Made by a program: the position numbers and the translations under genes. This document shows positions 53,162 to 62,768 of a DNA stretch of 64,000 nt, piece after piece. The stretch is from Endotrypanum monterogeii (lineage: Eukaryota; Euglenozoa; Kinetoplastea; Trypanosomatida; Trypanosomatidae): contig CM007319.1 of the NCBI GenBank assembly GCA_000333855.2, positions 887,505 to 951,504 on the forward strand, given 5' to 3'. Numbering within the stretch: the stretch's first letter is position 1; the number at the start of each line of letters is the position of its first letter. The notes under the pieces were generated by a model. The model was not told the origin of the DNA. It saw only the letters and a list, made by a program, of their open reading frames with translations, and ran no database searches.

Positions 53162-53303
53162 TTGGGCACACCTGGAGTGACCGTGTCGGAAACGAAAAAA
53201 AATGCGAGAGGCACTTCTCCTCATTCACCCCCCCCCCCACACATACCCAGACACACGAGCAGCAGCAACAGCTAAAATAATAATTAATACGATAACGAAA
53301 ACA

Positions 53304-53335
53304 CTCTTCTCCTCCTCCTCCTCCTCCTCCTCCAG
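53304..53335 (+). promoter_or_regulatory. (CTC)n tract and candidate acceptor for the RNF32-like gene
   Basis: Eight or so CTC units form an ideal polypyrimidine tract ending in CCAG at 53332-53335. If used, the 5' UTR is about 310 bases and begins with an upstream ORF. A weaker AG at 53611-53612 is the alternative. Confidence 0.5.
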
Positions 53336-53498
53336 ATGTCATATTTGTATGTGCTTGCCGGTGGACGTGCGTCAGCGCATGCCCCTGCCGAAGGGAGCGA
53401 GGAGGTGCAGCGACTGTCGCAGTCTACACACCCATCTTCTCTTTGATTTCCTGGTTACTTCCTGCACCACAAATGGTTTTGTCGCTCACGTCGTCCAA

Positions 53499-53538
53499 TA
53501 TACATATATATGTATATATATATATATATGTATATATG
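53499..53538. repeat. Compound TA/TG-interrupted microsatellite
   Basis: TA units interrupted by CATA and GTATA steps, arranged nearly symmetrically so the stretch can fold on itself. Confidence 0.8.
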
Positions 53539-53645
53539 GAATCGTCAATTCTGTACCCTACAGCAGAAGAGCAATGAGCAGACACTGTATACAATGCCCC
53601 ACATTCTATCAGTAATTCCGTTATCGTAGGTTTTTTTTTTTTGCA

Positions 53646-55325
53646 ATGCCCTCCTTCTCTAGCTCAAGGGGTCCTCCCTTGCTAGGCCCACCAGTATCGA
53701 ACTGGGGCACCAATCAACACGGCACAGGAGTAACACGCAACACACGCCAGGAGAAGCTTGGGTTGTGGAGTGCTGTCGCGCTCCAGCAGCACTTCACTGT
53801 CACAGGTGGCCGTGGAGGTCTACCGCTGCCGCTGCACCCATCTGCATTGCCGACACGAGAGGACGGGGCTGTATCGGCGACGATGAGTGTTACCATCGGG
53901 TCTTCCCCCCTAGGCGCATCGTCTGATCTTCGAGCGCACCTTGGCCCCGCACCGAGTCGGCCTGGACGCTCTCACAAACCCACCCTTGCTCAGCGCATGG
54001 GGCTTGTGCCTGGTCCACCGCCGACCCCATCGGCCGACGATTGGCGTGTCGTCGTGAAGCGCGCAATTTTGCGGGAGCAGCAAGGTCTGCAGGAATCTGG
54101 TCCCTCAGCAGGCCAGCGGTCGGTTTGCGCCATCTGTCAAATGAGCTACACAGCTACCTTTCATGAGGCGCAGGTTATTCTGAGCTGCTCGCACGTGTTT
54201 CACACCCAGTGCTTTCGCTCTTTCGAGCGATTCGTGCGAGCGCAGCAGCGAGCCGATGCTGTGGGGCTTGCTGAGGTGACGGCTCCGCTAGCATGTCCGG
54301 TGTGTCGAACTCAGAACTACCACAAGTGCGTCTTTTACCATGGAAAAGCACTGGCACAGCGGGCAGCCATCGTGAAGTTGCAGGCCACCGCACGCGGTTT
54401 CCTGGCTCGCCGCATATACACCAATATGAGACTTAAAAGCAACCCGGAGTTTCGCACACGCTACATCCAAGAACGTCTGGCTCGCTTATCTGCTGCATGG
54501 GAGACTTTTTGTGTTCAACAAGAAAAGAGGCGAGCGGTAGTGCAGGCGGCGCTCACGGTGCAACATCAGGCAGCTCGCGCGGCTTGCCTTAGTGAGGAAG
54601 CTTGGGCAGAGCTGTGGAAAAAGGCGGTGCAGGGGTCCTCTACCCCAGGACACCAAGAAATGCCGAACGCTTCGTCTGCTGCAGGTGTATCGGTGCGGTG
54701 CCCCATCTGTTTAGAGCGCATTCACTGCACCCAATGCCCAGGTACTAAGACGCTCATGTCTTCCCCTGACGCGTCAGGCTCTTTAGCAGGAGAAGATGTC
54801 GTTGCGGCTATGCGGGTGGCCTATGAGGCCCGTCGAGCAGCTAGACGTTTGCCGAAAGTCGAGGCAAAGTCGCGCGAGGAGCAGACCGGTAGGCATCTGA
54901 GGGTGGCCCTCAATGGGCCATTATCACGTGAGCGGGCAAACCCGCCCACCGCCAAACCGAGTCCCAGCTCCTCGGTGAGGGCTCTAACAACGGCACCACG
55001 TCGTGCCAGATCGAAAAGCGTACGAAGTGAGAAATTATTTGCCCAACCGAAAGCTGCCGCTTCACCCCCTGAGCCCAAGCCTCATTCCTTGCCATCTGTT
55101 GCGGAGGCACGCGGACTTGGTGTCGGCGAGCCTGCTTCGGTCACAGTCCCTAGTGGGGTGCTGCTGAGCTGTGGCCACTGTTTTCACACCACGTGCATTG
55201 AGTGCTACGAACATTTCAACGAGCGAAGTGCTGTAGATAAAGGCAGGCAATCTACACCGGCTGTTGCCATTGCTGTAAACCGTTGTCCCGTTTGCCGCTC
55301 CGGCTATGCCAAACATTGCATGTAA
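53646..55325 (+). CDS. RNF32-like protein: two RING fingers separated by an IQ motif
   Basis: 559 residues. The order of parts equals animal RNF32. LAQRMGLVPGPP followed by DDWRVVVKRAI (~113-140) precedes the first RING. RING 1 starts at Cys161 (CAICQMSY), has LSCSHVFHTQCF, and ends in CPVC near 217-220. An IQ-type calmodulin-binding helix (VKLQATARGFLARRIY) lies at ~243-260. RING 2 starts at Cys352 (CPICLERI), is interrupted by ~145 residues of Ser/Arg-rich insert, then resumes with LLSCGHCFHTTCIECYEHF (~507) and CPVCRSGY (~547-554) near the C-terminus. Both RINGs keep zinc ligands, so E3 ubiquitin ligase activity is plausible but not shown. In animals the gene is expressed in testis and its role is little known. 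The ATG at 53646 follows a poly-T run. Confidence 0.86.
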   Translation: MPSFSSSRGPPLLGPPVSNWGTNQHGTGVTRNTRQEKLGLWSAVALQQHFTVTGGRGGLPLPLHPSALPTREDGAVSATMSVTIGSSPLGASSDLRAHLGPAPSRPGRSHKPTLAQRMGLVPGPPPTPSADDWRVVVKRAILREQQGLQESGPSAGQRSVCAICQMSYTATFHEAQVILSCSHVFHTQCFRSFERFVRAQQRADAVGLAEVTAPLACPVCRTQNYHKCVFYHGKALAQRAAIVKLQATARGFLARRIYTNMRLKSNPEFRTRYIQERLARLSAAWETFCVQQEKRRAVVQAALTVQHQAARAACLSEEAWAELWKKAVQGSSTPGHQEMPNASSAAGVSVRCPICLERIHCTQCPGTKTLMSSPDASGSLAGEDVVAAMRVAYEARRAARRLPKVEAKSREEQTGRHLRVALNGPLSRERANPPTAKPSPSSSVRALTTAPRRARSKSVRSEKLFAQPKAAASPPEPKPHSLPSVAEARGLGVGEPASVTVPSGVLLSCGHCFHTTCIECYEHFNERSAVDKGRQSTPAVAIAVNRCPVCRSGYAKHCM

Positions 55326-55568
55326 GCTTGCCAACACGACCCCCACCACCACCGGCGAGGAATAGAATGGTGTATGTAACGATGTAAAACGTAGAAAGAC
55401 TTACTGGGGAGCCTTACAACCACGTCCCGGAGACTGTTATGGAACACTTCCCATGCACTCAGCTCAGAAATTTTCCAGGATATAGACGCAAAAAAAAAAA
55501 CAGAAGAGGCGATACAACATGTAAATTAGTTTCCGTATTTTTTCTGTCTTTTTTTTTTGGTTGTCTTT

Positions 55569-55592
55569 ATATATATATATATATATATATAT
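55569..55592. repeat. (TA)n microsatellite
   Basis: About 12 AT units. Confidence 0.9.
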
Positions 55593-55660
55593 CAGGCAAA
55601 GGCATAGAGGTGAGTAGATTTGCTACTGTAGCGCTATCTTGCACTCTCGTGCATGTGATG

Positions 55661-55679
55661 CACCTCCACCTTTTCTAAG
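55661..55679 (+). promoter_or_regulatory. Candidate trans-splice acceptor for the CS-domain gene
   Basis: A C/T stretch ending in TTCTAAG with the AG at 55678-55679, 100 bases before the ATG and upstream of the CA tract. Confidence 0.45.
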
Positions 55680-55716
55680 CCCTCTACGTCCTCTTTCTCA
55701 TACTAATCCCCCTTCC

Positions 55717-55739
55717 ACACACACACACACACACACACA
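55717..55739. repeat. (CA)n microsatellite in a 5' UTR
   Basis: About 11 CA units just ahead of the start codon, as in the FAHD1-like gene. Confidence 0.9.
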
Positions 55740-55779
55740 AATACGTACAACATACACACGATCAAATAAGCGCAAGGAA

Positions 55780-56784
55780 ATGTCAGGTATCGACTACTCC
55801 AAATGGGACAAACTGAGCTGTAGCAGTAGCAGCTCAGCGTCCGATGTGTACAGTGACAATGAGGAGTGTCGTGGCAGTAGTAGGTCTCCGCGGGTAACAC
55901 GGCTGAAGTACCCGTCTTGCGTGACTATGGGTCCTGATGGTGTCCAGCTTGTGCAAGGGTCGCCTGAGGCCTCAGCGAATCCCTTTCGTAAGGCAGCCGA
56001 GCCGTGTGCAGTATGGCACACCAGTACTGATGCCCCTGCATGTCTGTCGAACAAACGGTCCTCTGTCGATTCAGGTGGCACAAGGGAAGACACGAGTAGT
56101 GACCGCATCCCTGCTCCAACAGGGGTACGGAAAGATGACCAAGCATGCGTGGACACATCCGATGACGACGAGGATCTGCTGTATGAAAGCCTTGTCCGCA
56201 ACGGCGGTCGGGAAGGCTCGCACCACTGGTGGTCCCAAACAGAGGATACGGTCAGCGTGAGCTTTCTTGTACCCTGGGAGACGAACAGCAAGGCAGTCAC
56301 CGTGTTCCGTCTTTACGAAGCGCCCCCCTTGTCGATGCAGGCGTCAGAGCAGCTCACTACGCACCTGGAAATAACAATACATCCATCCCCACCGCATGCG
56401 GCCTTGACTAGAGATACTCAGTGTTTTTCCTCATCCCCTCTTGAGATTCGTGAGGTATTCCGTTATCCCGTGAAGCTATCTGAGGACCTGATTGATGGCT
56501 GCTGGCAACTGTATCGCATGCCCAAGCGACACCTGCGTCTTTTAGTTGTCCAGCTCTTTAAGGAACCTCTCGGTCTCGGGATGGTGCTGTGGTGGGACCG
56601 TTGTTTTGCGACTGACACGATCTCTGTTATTTCCGACACGCACACTCTCCCAGATCGAATACGGCGGATGGGTTCCACACCGCAGTCAAGGGAAAAGGCA
56701 GAGCAGTTCAGAAAAGTCTGGGCCGATGCACACGAGGAGTTTCGTCGCCGTATGCACGAACGCAGGCAAAAAGAAATCGATTAA
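55780..56784 (+). CDS. CS (p23-like) domain protein with a Cdc37-like N-terminal motif
   Basis: 334 residues. The start MSGIDYSKWDKL, then a Ser-rich acidic stretch, resembles the opening of the Hsp90 cochaperone Cdc37 (DYSxWD-hydrophobic, then Ser/Asp). Residues ~20-150 are Ser-rich and disordered. Residues ~157-270 read as a beta-rich domain: VSVSFLVPW, then alternating strands, YPVKLSEDLIDGCWQLY and LRLLVVQLFK. This is the pattern of CS/p23/NudC domains, where a Trp sits in the second half and a hydrophobic-Lys strand ends the sheet. The tail is a charged helix (SREKAEQFRKVWADAHEEF onward). The whole suggests an Hsp90 cochaperone-like factor. Both domain calls are by eye. The start at 55780 is the first ATG after the CA repeat and matches the motif exactly. 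Confidence 0.7.
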   Translation: MSGIDYSKWDKLSCSSSSSASDVYSDNEECRGSSRSPRVTRLKYPSCVTMGPDGVQLVQGSPEASANPFRKAAEPCAVWHTSTDAPACLSNKRSSVDSGGTREDTSSDRIPAPTGVRKDDQACVDTSDDDEDLLYESLVRNGGREGSHHWWSQTEDTVSVSFLVPWETNSKAVTVFRLYEAPPLSMQASEQLTTHLEITIHPSPPHAALTRDTQCFSSSPLEIREVFRYPVKLSEDLIDGCWQLYRMPKRHLRLLVVQLFKEPLGLGMVLWWDRCFATDTISVISDTHTLPDRIRRMGSTPQSREKAEQFRKVWADAHEEFRRRMHERRQKEID

Positions 56785-57485
56785 GTTTGTTTTAAACACA
56801 TTAAACGACGACACCCCGTTTTTTTTTTATCCCACCTTCATTCTCTTCTTTTTGTTTTTCCAGAAAGGGGGCATATTTTGGTTGCACATCTAGCGCACCC
56901 CAACTTTCTCTTCCATACCGGACCACCGATGTGTCAGGATCACACCGCTGTTTGGGAAAAAAAAAAGGATAATTATAGGAAAGTGCTGCAATGGATAGGA
57001 AAAAAAAATACACTTGAGTAGTACTTGACGCGGGTGGATCAAATATGTCAGAGTGTTTGCAATATTGTTTATGTGCGTGTCTAGCGTGTTACTCGTACAT
57101 ATTCCCACTACTTTTCTCCCTCGCTGATCACTTCTTGCTCAACTCTCTTTGCTGTTTCTCTCCCTCCGCTGCAAATCACTAATTTCTTTGCACAGCGTCA
57201 ACACGCTCTCTACAAAGCAGACGCTAGTAGGTATCTGGACGTGCAGCGGATCGCTACGCTGTTCAAAGATTCTATCGATATATAAACCGCGTAGATATCC
57301 CCACACAAAAGTGCTGAAACAAAGTCTACCCTGCATTCACTCAAACTTGTCTGCTTTTTGTTTTCCTTGGTGAACAGGAGCTCTTGTGAGTCCCATCTTC
57401 CCTTCCGCTGGTGATCCTTCGAGATGGGACTGACAAATTCCCTTCTCTTCTCCCTTTTGTTTGCTTTCGTTTTATTGCTCATCCA
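56785..57485 (+). other. 0.7 kb spacer
   Basis: No gene. Poly-T and poly-A runs near 56819-56828 and 56957-57008 and a C/T-rich stretch at the end. No long microsatellite. Confidence 0.6.
57349..57377 (+). promoter_or_regulatory. Candidate trans-splice acceptor for the tetraspan gene
   Basis: T/C-rich stretch followed by GAACAG with the AG at 57376-57377, about 108 bases before the ATG. The in-frame open part from 57411 has no ATG before 57486. Confidence 0.4.
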
Positions 57486-58133
57486 ATGCTCAGGCCGACC
57501 GACTCGGTGACTCTACACTTTACCCATGCCGCGGTAGCGATCGGCCTAATAGTGAGCAGCATCTTGTCACCGATCCAGGTGCGAACAGTACATGAGCACA
57601 AGATGTATGTCTACGGGGTGGCGCTTGTATATGACTCGCCACCGGTGTCCCCGCTCGCCACATCGGAAAGTGTAGCACGTGGTAGCGATATTGTTTTGAA
57701 TGTTGATGGTACCCAATCACCGTCCGTGGAGAGGGCAAGCGTGAAAGCCCCACTTGCTGTAGTTTCCTCTTCGACGCTGAGGAGGTTCATGACGGCCTAC
57801 CTTGTCCTTGAGGTGATGTATCTTCTCAGCTGCGTATTCCTTGTGTTGGCCTCCTTTGTTCAGATGTTACCCATCAAACCCGTCTGTGGTGTTGTCACAG
57901 CGACACGAATCCTGACCGTAGTGTTACCTATAGCCGCTATCCTGTGTTTATCAATGGCAGCGACTCTTGGACTGAGGTCAAGTTTGTATGACGACGTGGC
58001 AGCGGGGTATTACGGTGAAGCGAGTGGGAACATGCCCCAAAGCAAGCTGCACACTGGTTTCTCGTCCACCATAGTTGCTGCGATAATCGAGATTTTCGTG
58101 GCTTGTCTGTCTTTCTTGCTCACTGGCCGTTAA
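57486..58133 (+). CDS. Four-TM membrane protein of unknown function
   Basis: 215 residues with four hydrophobic spans at about 10-30, 102-125, 138-163 and 192-212. The loop between spans 1 and 2 (~31-100) is the largest and is Ser/Val/Pro-rich; the others are short. This topology resembles amastins and other trypanosomatid tetraspan proteins, but the amastin signature (Cys-x-[Thr/Ser]-[Leu/Phe]-Trp-Gly type) is missing, so I do not call it amastin. No other motif is visible. Both termini would face the same side. The first ATG (57486) is used; the 25 upstream codons are spacer-like. Size, hydrophobic pattern and clean composition support a real gene, conserved or not. Confidence 0.7.
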   Translation: MLRPTDSVTLHFTHAAVAIGLIVSSILSPIQVRTVHEHKMYVYGVALVYDSPPVSPLATSESVARGSDIVLNVDGTQSPSVERASVKAPLAVVSSSTLRRFMTAYLVLEVMYLLSCVFLVLASFVQMLPIKPVCGVVTATRILTVVLPIAAILCLSMAATLGLRSSLYDDVAAGYYGEASGNMPQSKLHTGFSSTIVAAIIEIFVACLSFLLTGR

Positions 58134-60631
58134 GGGAACGGTGGAAGAAGGTTAGTTCTCTATTGTAAGCTGGCGTAGCTTCCACTGCTCTAGTGCTGCG
58201 CAGGATAGCTGCATGTGTGATTGTCTCACGCAATTGAAGCCTTTACTCATGCGACTCGCTCGCTTCCGATGTCAGAGGCAGTGCAACGCTAACCTTGAGC
58301 GCGTCTACGAAGAGGACAGGTGGCAGTATTTCCTTTTTCTTTCTCGGAGATACCTAGCCCTTTTTGTTGTTGTTTTGACTCCTGGACCCCTTTATCAAGG
58401 GTGCACAGCCAAACGCTGAGATCGCGAGAGGTTAGGAAGACGCACTGCAACCGATGTCACGAAAAGGTTGCCGCGCGTTGGTGACCTAAGGCGGCTGTTG
58501 GCGAAGCCGTACTCCAGGCACCTTTTAGATGACAAGCTATTGCCTACACATAGGTGGTAAAATGTTGTTCCTGGGGATGCGTGGAGGGATGCTCGGCGAA
58601 GGGGGAGGGGGGTCGGTAGTGTTACAGCCAAAGGGGTTTGTTGTAACGAGTTGTATCAGCGGTGCCAGAGGAAAGGTCGATTGCTTGTTTTGCACCACGT
58701 GAACCGATAGGGATAGATCACTGCTCAGGGTACCGATTTTGGCGGCTTCCTTACGGCGGAATATAGAGATTCTGGAAAGATGACATCAAAAAAAAAAAGA
58801 GAAGCGTGGGGCCCGGGCTGCTGAGCCGGGGTCCATGTGCTTATATTCCTCCACGACACGTACTTACACATTTATATACCTTGGTGTACACATACACATA
58901 AACAGCAGGAATACAGTGATGCTTTTTGCCTACCCACTTTCCGAATCCTCCCGGTCTCTGAAAATACCCTCCCTGTCGCGCGTATTCCCAACGCACTAGG
59001 TGAAGACATTAGATAAGGTTGGCAATGAACGAATGCAGAGCCAATATTGCGAGAAGGTGAAGGGGAACAACAAAAATGCTCGACGATTAGGGTGCACTCT
59101 TTCTGTTTCTCACCAGAGACCTGCTCACTTACAGTATCTCGTGGCTTCCTTGTTACACTTCCCTCCCTTCCGCACGAAAAAAAAATATATATATATATAT
59201 ATGTCAAATGATGTTTTTTTTCTTTTTACTGTGAACATCGCTGCCTCGATCCCGTATCAATGTTTCGCTGATCTTGACGTATCGCTAAGCACCGATTTTC
59301 CGTGCTTTGAGTCAAGAGCAAGTGACACTGACCCAGCGGTCACGCGAGCACAAACATTGGTCTTGGCCCTTCACGTACCCTTCCTGCGGAGAAGCACGTT
59401 AGTGTCGACAACACAATGGGAACACATTATTGAGATTGATAAGATTTTGACATGAAGTAAAAACAAAAATGAGGATGGGCTGAAATACGCAAGGGTGACC
59501 GTGCCAAAGGTGTGTCCTTCACACACACTCAATCACATTCAGCATAGTGCGACGTTCTTTTTTTTTTTTTGTGGACGAGATACCAAACGTTGGCTACGCG
59601 CGAGCGCTGCGGTCACCTGGCTCTCACAAGGCGTCTTTTGATAACTTTTCAATTTTTTCTTGATGTTATTGTTGTCGGATGCACTTTACGTCAAGGCTAC
59701 AAAAACGGTGCTGGTGGAGTGAGCGAGAAGGAGAGAGCGGCGATGATGAGCTTTAAAATATTACTCGCATAACCTAACTGCGCCTCTGCTACTCGTCTAC
59801 TTCGCGAAGTAGATCTACATCACGTAGACCACCCTAAGCGACATGCTCGAATACGAGCAAATCTGGTGCAACTTGCCACTCCCCGACATTTCCTCAGCTC
59901 AGTTATTCTTCTCTGTTTGTTCAGCTTCCTCGGACTGGTGGCCTTTGAAGATCACACCAAAGGCCCTTAGTCTTGCTCCTCCCCCCTTTTCTCATCCAGA
60001 AGAGTACGCGAGTATACATAACTTTCCCCGTCTGTGTCTTCCATGCAACTGGGTCTGCAACGCGTAAGGCAATCGATTATTATTTCCTTGGGACCTCACT
60101 CCGTAGACTGCTGTAGTCGACATCCATCATCGGTGTCTTCGCTAAAAATGTTTTGTGACGGGGAAGCATGTCGACTACCCCACAGCACGCACTTGACTCT
60201 TTTCTAGTGCACTGTTGAAGCGTATCTGCGGGCAACACCCCTCGAGTACCCTTGGTACACAGCAAGCGGGATTGCCGGTGACATTCTTCTCGGAGATGGT
60301 GTTGGTCTAACGGCCCATGACTAACAGTTGGGTTGGTGGGGTCGTGGGGTGGCTTTCGTTTTTACCTTGTTTTGGATCGTCTCCTGACCTTCAGGGAATC
60401 CCTATGAAGGACTGTCACCCACGGGATTCCCTTCATACAGCAGGTGCTGGAGGGCATGCCACTGGCAACATACACGGGCCGATCGTCTCACAGATTTCTC
60501 TCTTTTGTTTAAGGGAATAAAGTTTTTTTTTTCCGGTTTGTAGAAAAGGAAGTCGTGAGGATGGATCTGGTGTAGTGGAAGCACAGCGTATGCATCTCTG
60601 AGATGGACAATGTCAATAAATAGATTGTCAG

Positions 60632-60654
60632 TATATATATATATATATATATAT
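60632..60654. repeat. (TA)n microsatellite
   Basis: About 11 TA units. Confidence 0.9.
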
Positions 60655-61305
60655 TTACTGACGCAGTACAATTACGGCTTGAAGTTTATGCTGACAATTA
60701 TTTGCCTTTTGTGGGTGGCACAGAGAACGGCCTTCTACAAAGGATATTATTCTCTGTATTTTAGTATTAATTCATGCTACTGCTTTCCTTTTTATAATAA
60801 ATTTTATTACCGGATACAAAAAAAAAAGAAAAAAAGGACAGAAGGGAGAGGATGGTACCACGGAACGTTTATGTGACTCGCTCACGTGCAGAAGCAGAAC
60901 AAAACACAGCATCCCAGACGAAATCGGGCATATAATTTTGACCAACAATTCCTGCGAGAAAACATATATTGGCAGAGATGGAGAACGGGAGGGTACTTTT
61001 CAACCTCGTGTCTGCAGGGGCTAGTTGTAGAGTTGGGTAACTCTAATGAAAGACGTTATCCCCCATGTGAGGCAGAATTACACGAAACGAGTGGAACATG
61101 TCGAGAAGGCGAGGGTACGTATGATGCGCTTCGACGTGGTCGCACGTTTACCCACCTGCTTGTTCTTTCTGCAATTAATATGGTTTTGGGGATTATGGTT
61201 ATCCTAATGACTACTCATGGTCGAGCCTCACCACCCATTCCCTTTCTCCTTTAATTTCTTTTTGTTCCTGCGTACGCATTTCCTTTAGCCCCGATAGACA
61301 TAGGC

Positions 61306-61352
61306 TCCCTCCCTCCCTCCCTCCCTCCCTCCCTCCTCCTTATATACGGCAG
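61306..61352 (+). promoter_or_regulatory. (CCCT)n tract and candidate acceptor for the Nop12-like gene
   Basis: Seven or more CCCT units, a strong polypyrimidine tract, with the first AG at 61351-61352. Further AGs at 61366-61367 and 61408-61409 follow, the last after a poly-C and poly-A run and only 18 bases before the ATG. Confidence 0.5.
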
Positions 61353-61427
61353 TGGTCTCTGGCACAGCCCCCCCCCCCCCTACGCAAAAAAAAAAAAAAT
61401 CGCTTACAGCAGCTTTCGTCGACAAAG

Positions 61428-62768
61428 ATGGCAGACTCACGCAGCGTGTCTGCGGTGACTCCTCAAGGAGCGGCGGCTCCCTCCTTTGACTTCCAACCCT
61501 TGCAGAAAAGCAATGTGGACCTCTTCGCCAAGGCGCCCCAGGTAAAAAAACTCACCCGGCGCGATAAGGAGAAGATGCTACGCGAATTGGAGGTGAAGCG
61601 AGCGCAAGAGCACGCCGACAAGCGTGGGAAGAGAAAGTCGAAGCAAAGCAAGGGAGATGCTGCGATTGCGGAGGTGGTGCGCACCGCCGCGGTCTCTTCC
61701 TCTGGCGATGCCGGCACCGCTGACAACAAGGGCGAGCAAAAGAAAGAAATCTTTGAAACGGTATTCGACACGAAGGAGGTAGAGCAGGAACTTGCTGCCC
61801 AGGAAGACCGCCGCAGCCGGAAACGTTCCAAGAAGCAGTTGCTGCGACACGCACTCCATCCGAACGAGGACGAAGACGCACGTACTGTATTCGTGGGCAA
61901 TCTACCGAACACAATTCACAAACGCGATGTGGAAAAGATCTTCAAGTCGTGTGGTAGCATCACCGCAGTTCGTATCCGCTGCCAGGCTCTTGAGGAGCTC
62001 GACGAAAAACACCAGAACTTGGGTCGCGCCGTGCGTGTGCTCCGCGGCGAAGTCAAGAAGGACGCCAAGTACAGCTCGACCGCCTACGTTCTTTTCGACT
62101 CCGCCGAGTCTATCGCATCGGCGCTGGAAAAAAACAGTCTAGTGTTCCATAATCGCCACCTTGTTGTGACGACGATGGACGTGGAAAGTCGAGCTTACCC
62201 TCCAGAAACATCCATCTTTCTTGGGAATTTAGCTTACGATACAACAGAGGAGGACGTCTGGAACTTCTTTCAGGACCACGGGATCGCCGACATAAGGCGA
62301 GTTCGTCTGGTACGGGATAGGGAGACAGGTGACTGCAAAGGTTTTGGGTATGTAGAGTTCTTGCGATCTTCCTCCGTTAGCCCCGCCATCGAAACACGGG
62401 GTGATGAGCTAAATGGACGGCCAGTGCGCATCGTGCACGTGAACAAGTCCAAGGAGGTGAAGGCAACGACATCCAGCCGTCGTGAAAAGCGCCGCATGGA
62501 GCGTACTGGTGGCAGTGACAGGGCAGGAGACCGCAAACGTACTCGCAGCGGAAGCCGTAGTGACGGTAATAGTAGAACCAACCAACACGCCGCTGACATG
62601 AAAAAGTCACGCCCCGACTCGGGGCTGCCCTCCTGGGCGGGTGTCACCACAAACCCACGGCGCAAGATGCCAAAGGATCTGCGGCCGCTTGTTGAGGGAA
62701 AGGTAGAGTTCAAGACGCGTGGGCCCCGCGCACCAGTCAAGCGAAAGACCCGAAACCCAGAGAAGTAA
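61428..62768 (+). CDS. Nop12/RBM34-like RNA-binding protein with two RRMs
   Basis: 446 residues. Nop12 (yeast) and RBM34 (human) are nucleolar proteins of pre-60S assembly. The N-terminal ~145 residues are basic with KKLTRRDKEKMLRELE and KRKSKQSKGD, as in the family. RRM1 covers ~150-250: RTVFVGNLP is RNP2, and the RNP1 equivalent is YSSTAYVLFD after an insert with the ALEELDEK and LGRAVRVLRGEVKKD pieces, the extended RRM1 loop typical of RBM34. RRM2 covers ~261-340 with SIFLGNLAYD (RNP2) and KGFGYVEF (RNP1). The C-terminus is Arg/Lys/Ser-rich (SRREKRRMERTGG, then RKRTRSGSRS) and probably nucleolar. The ATG follows ACAAAG and is the only sensible start. Third ribosome-biogenesis-type gene in the window. 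Confidence 0.9.
   Translation: MADSRSVSAVTPQGAAAPSFDFQPLQKSNVDLFAKAPQVKKLTRRDKEKMLRELEVKRAQEHADKRGKRKSKQSKGDAAIAEVVRTAAVSSSGDAGTADNKGEQKKEIFETVFDTKEVEQELAAQEDRRSRKRSKKQLLRHALHPNEDEDARTVFVGNLPNTIHKRDVEKIFKSCGSITAVRIRCQALEELDEKHQNLGRAVRVLRGEVKKDAKYSSTAYVLFDSAESIASALEKNSLVFHNRHLVVTTMDVESRAYPPETSIFLGNLAYDTTEEDVWNFFQDHGIADIRRVRLVRDRETGDCKGFGYVEFLRSSSVSPAIETRGDELNGRPVRIVHVNKSKEVKATTSSRREKRRMERTGGSDRAGDRKRTRSGSRSDGNSRTNQHAADMKKSRPDSGLPSWAGVTTNPRRKMPKDLRPLVEGKVEFKTRGPRAPVKRKTRNPEK

Larger units (their letters stand above)
53162..53645 (+). other. 484 bp spacer / 5' UTR ahead of the RNF32-like gene
   Basis: It holds a CTC tandem tract ending in AG (53304-53335), a compound TA tract (53499-53538), and a poly-T run directly against the start codon (about 53630-53642). 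A 36-codon ATG frame (53336-53446) lies immediately after the CTC-AG site. Confidence 0.6.
55326..55779 (+). other. 454 bp spacer / 5' UTR ahead of the CS-domain gene
   Basis: Contains poly-A and poly-T runs, a (TA)n tract (55569-55592) and a (CA)n tract (55717-55739) that ends 40 bases before the ATG and probably lies in the 5' UTR. The coding frame is open upstream to 55639, but through CA repeats that would encode His/Thr repeats, so it is not taken as protein. Confidence 0.6.
58134..61427 (+). other. 3.3 kb spacer
   Basis: No convincing gene. Short ATG frames exist (58213-58419, 68 codons), and an ATG-less 122-codon frame (60886-61254) ends in a hydrophobic stretch; neither resembles a known protein. 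(TA)n at 59185-59202 and 60632-60654; a CCCT array at 61306-61336; poly-C and poly-A runs directly upstream of the next gene. Confidence 0.55.

Noticed and set aside
53202..53615. 137-codon ATG frame with a CHIC pattern before the RNF32-like gene
   Set aside because: Most of it is translated CTC repeat (poly-Ser) and TA repeat (Ile/Tyr). The Cys pattern does not complete a zinc finger.
55639..55779. N-terminal extension of the CS-domain protein
   Set aside because: Starts at TTG and passes through a CA microsatellite giving His/Thr repeats. The MSGIDYSKWD start is at 55780.
58213..58419. 68-codon ATG frame downstream of the tetraspan gene
   Set aside because: An acceptor-like CTCTAG lies upstream, but the frame is short, lacks motifs and overlaps no conserved feature. 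Kept only as a possibility.
60886..61254. 122-codon frame with a hydrophobic end before the Nop12-like gene
   Set aside because: Opened by GTG after a stop, first ATG only near its end. Trypanosomatid genes start with ATG.
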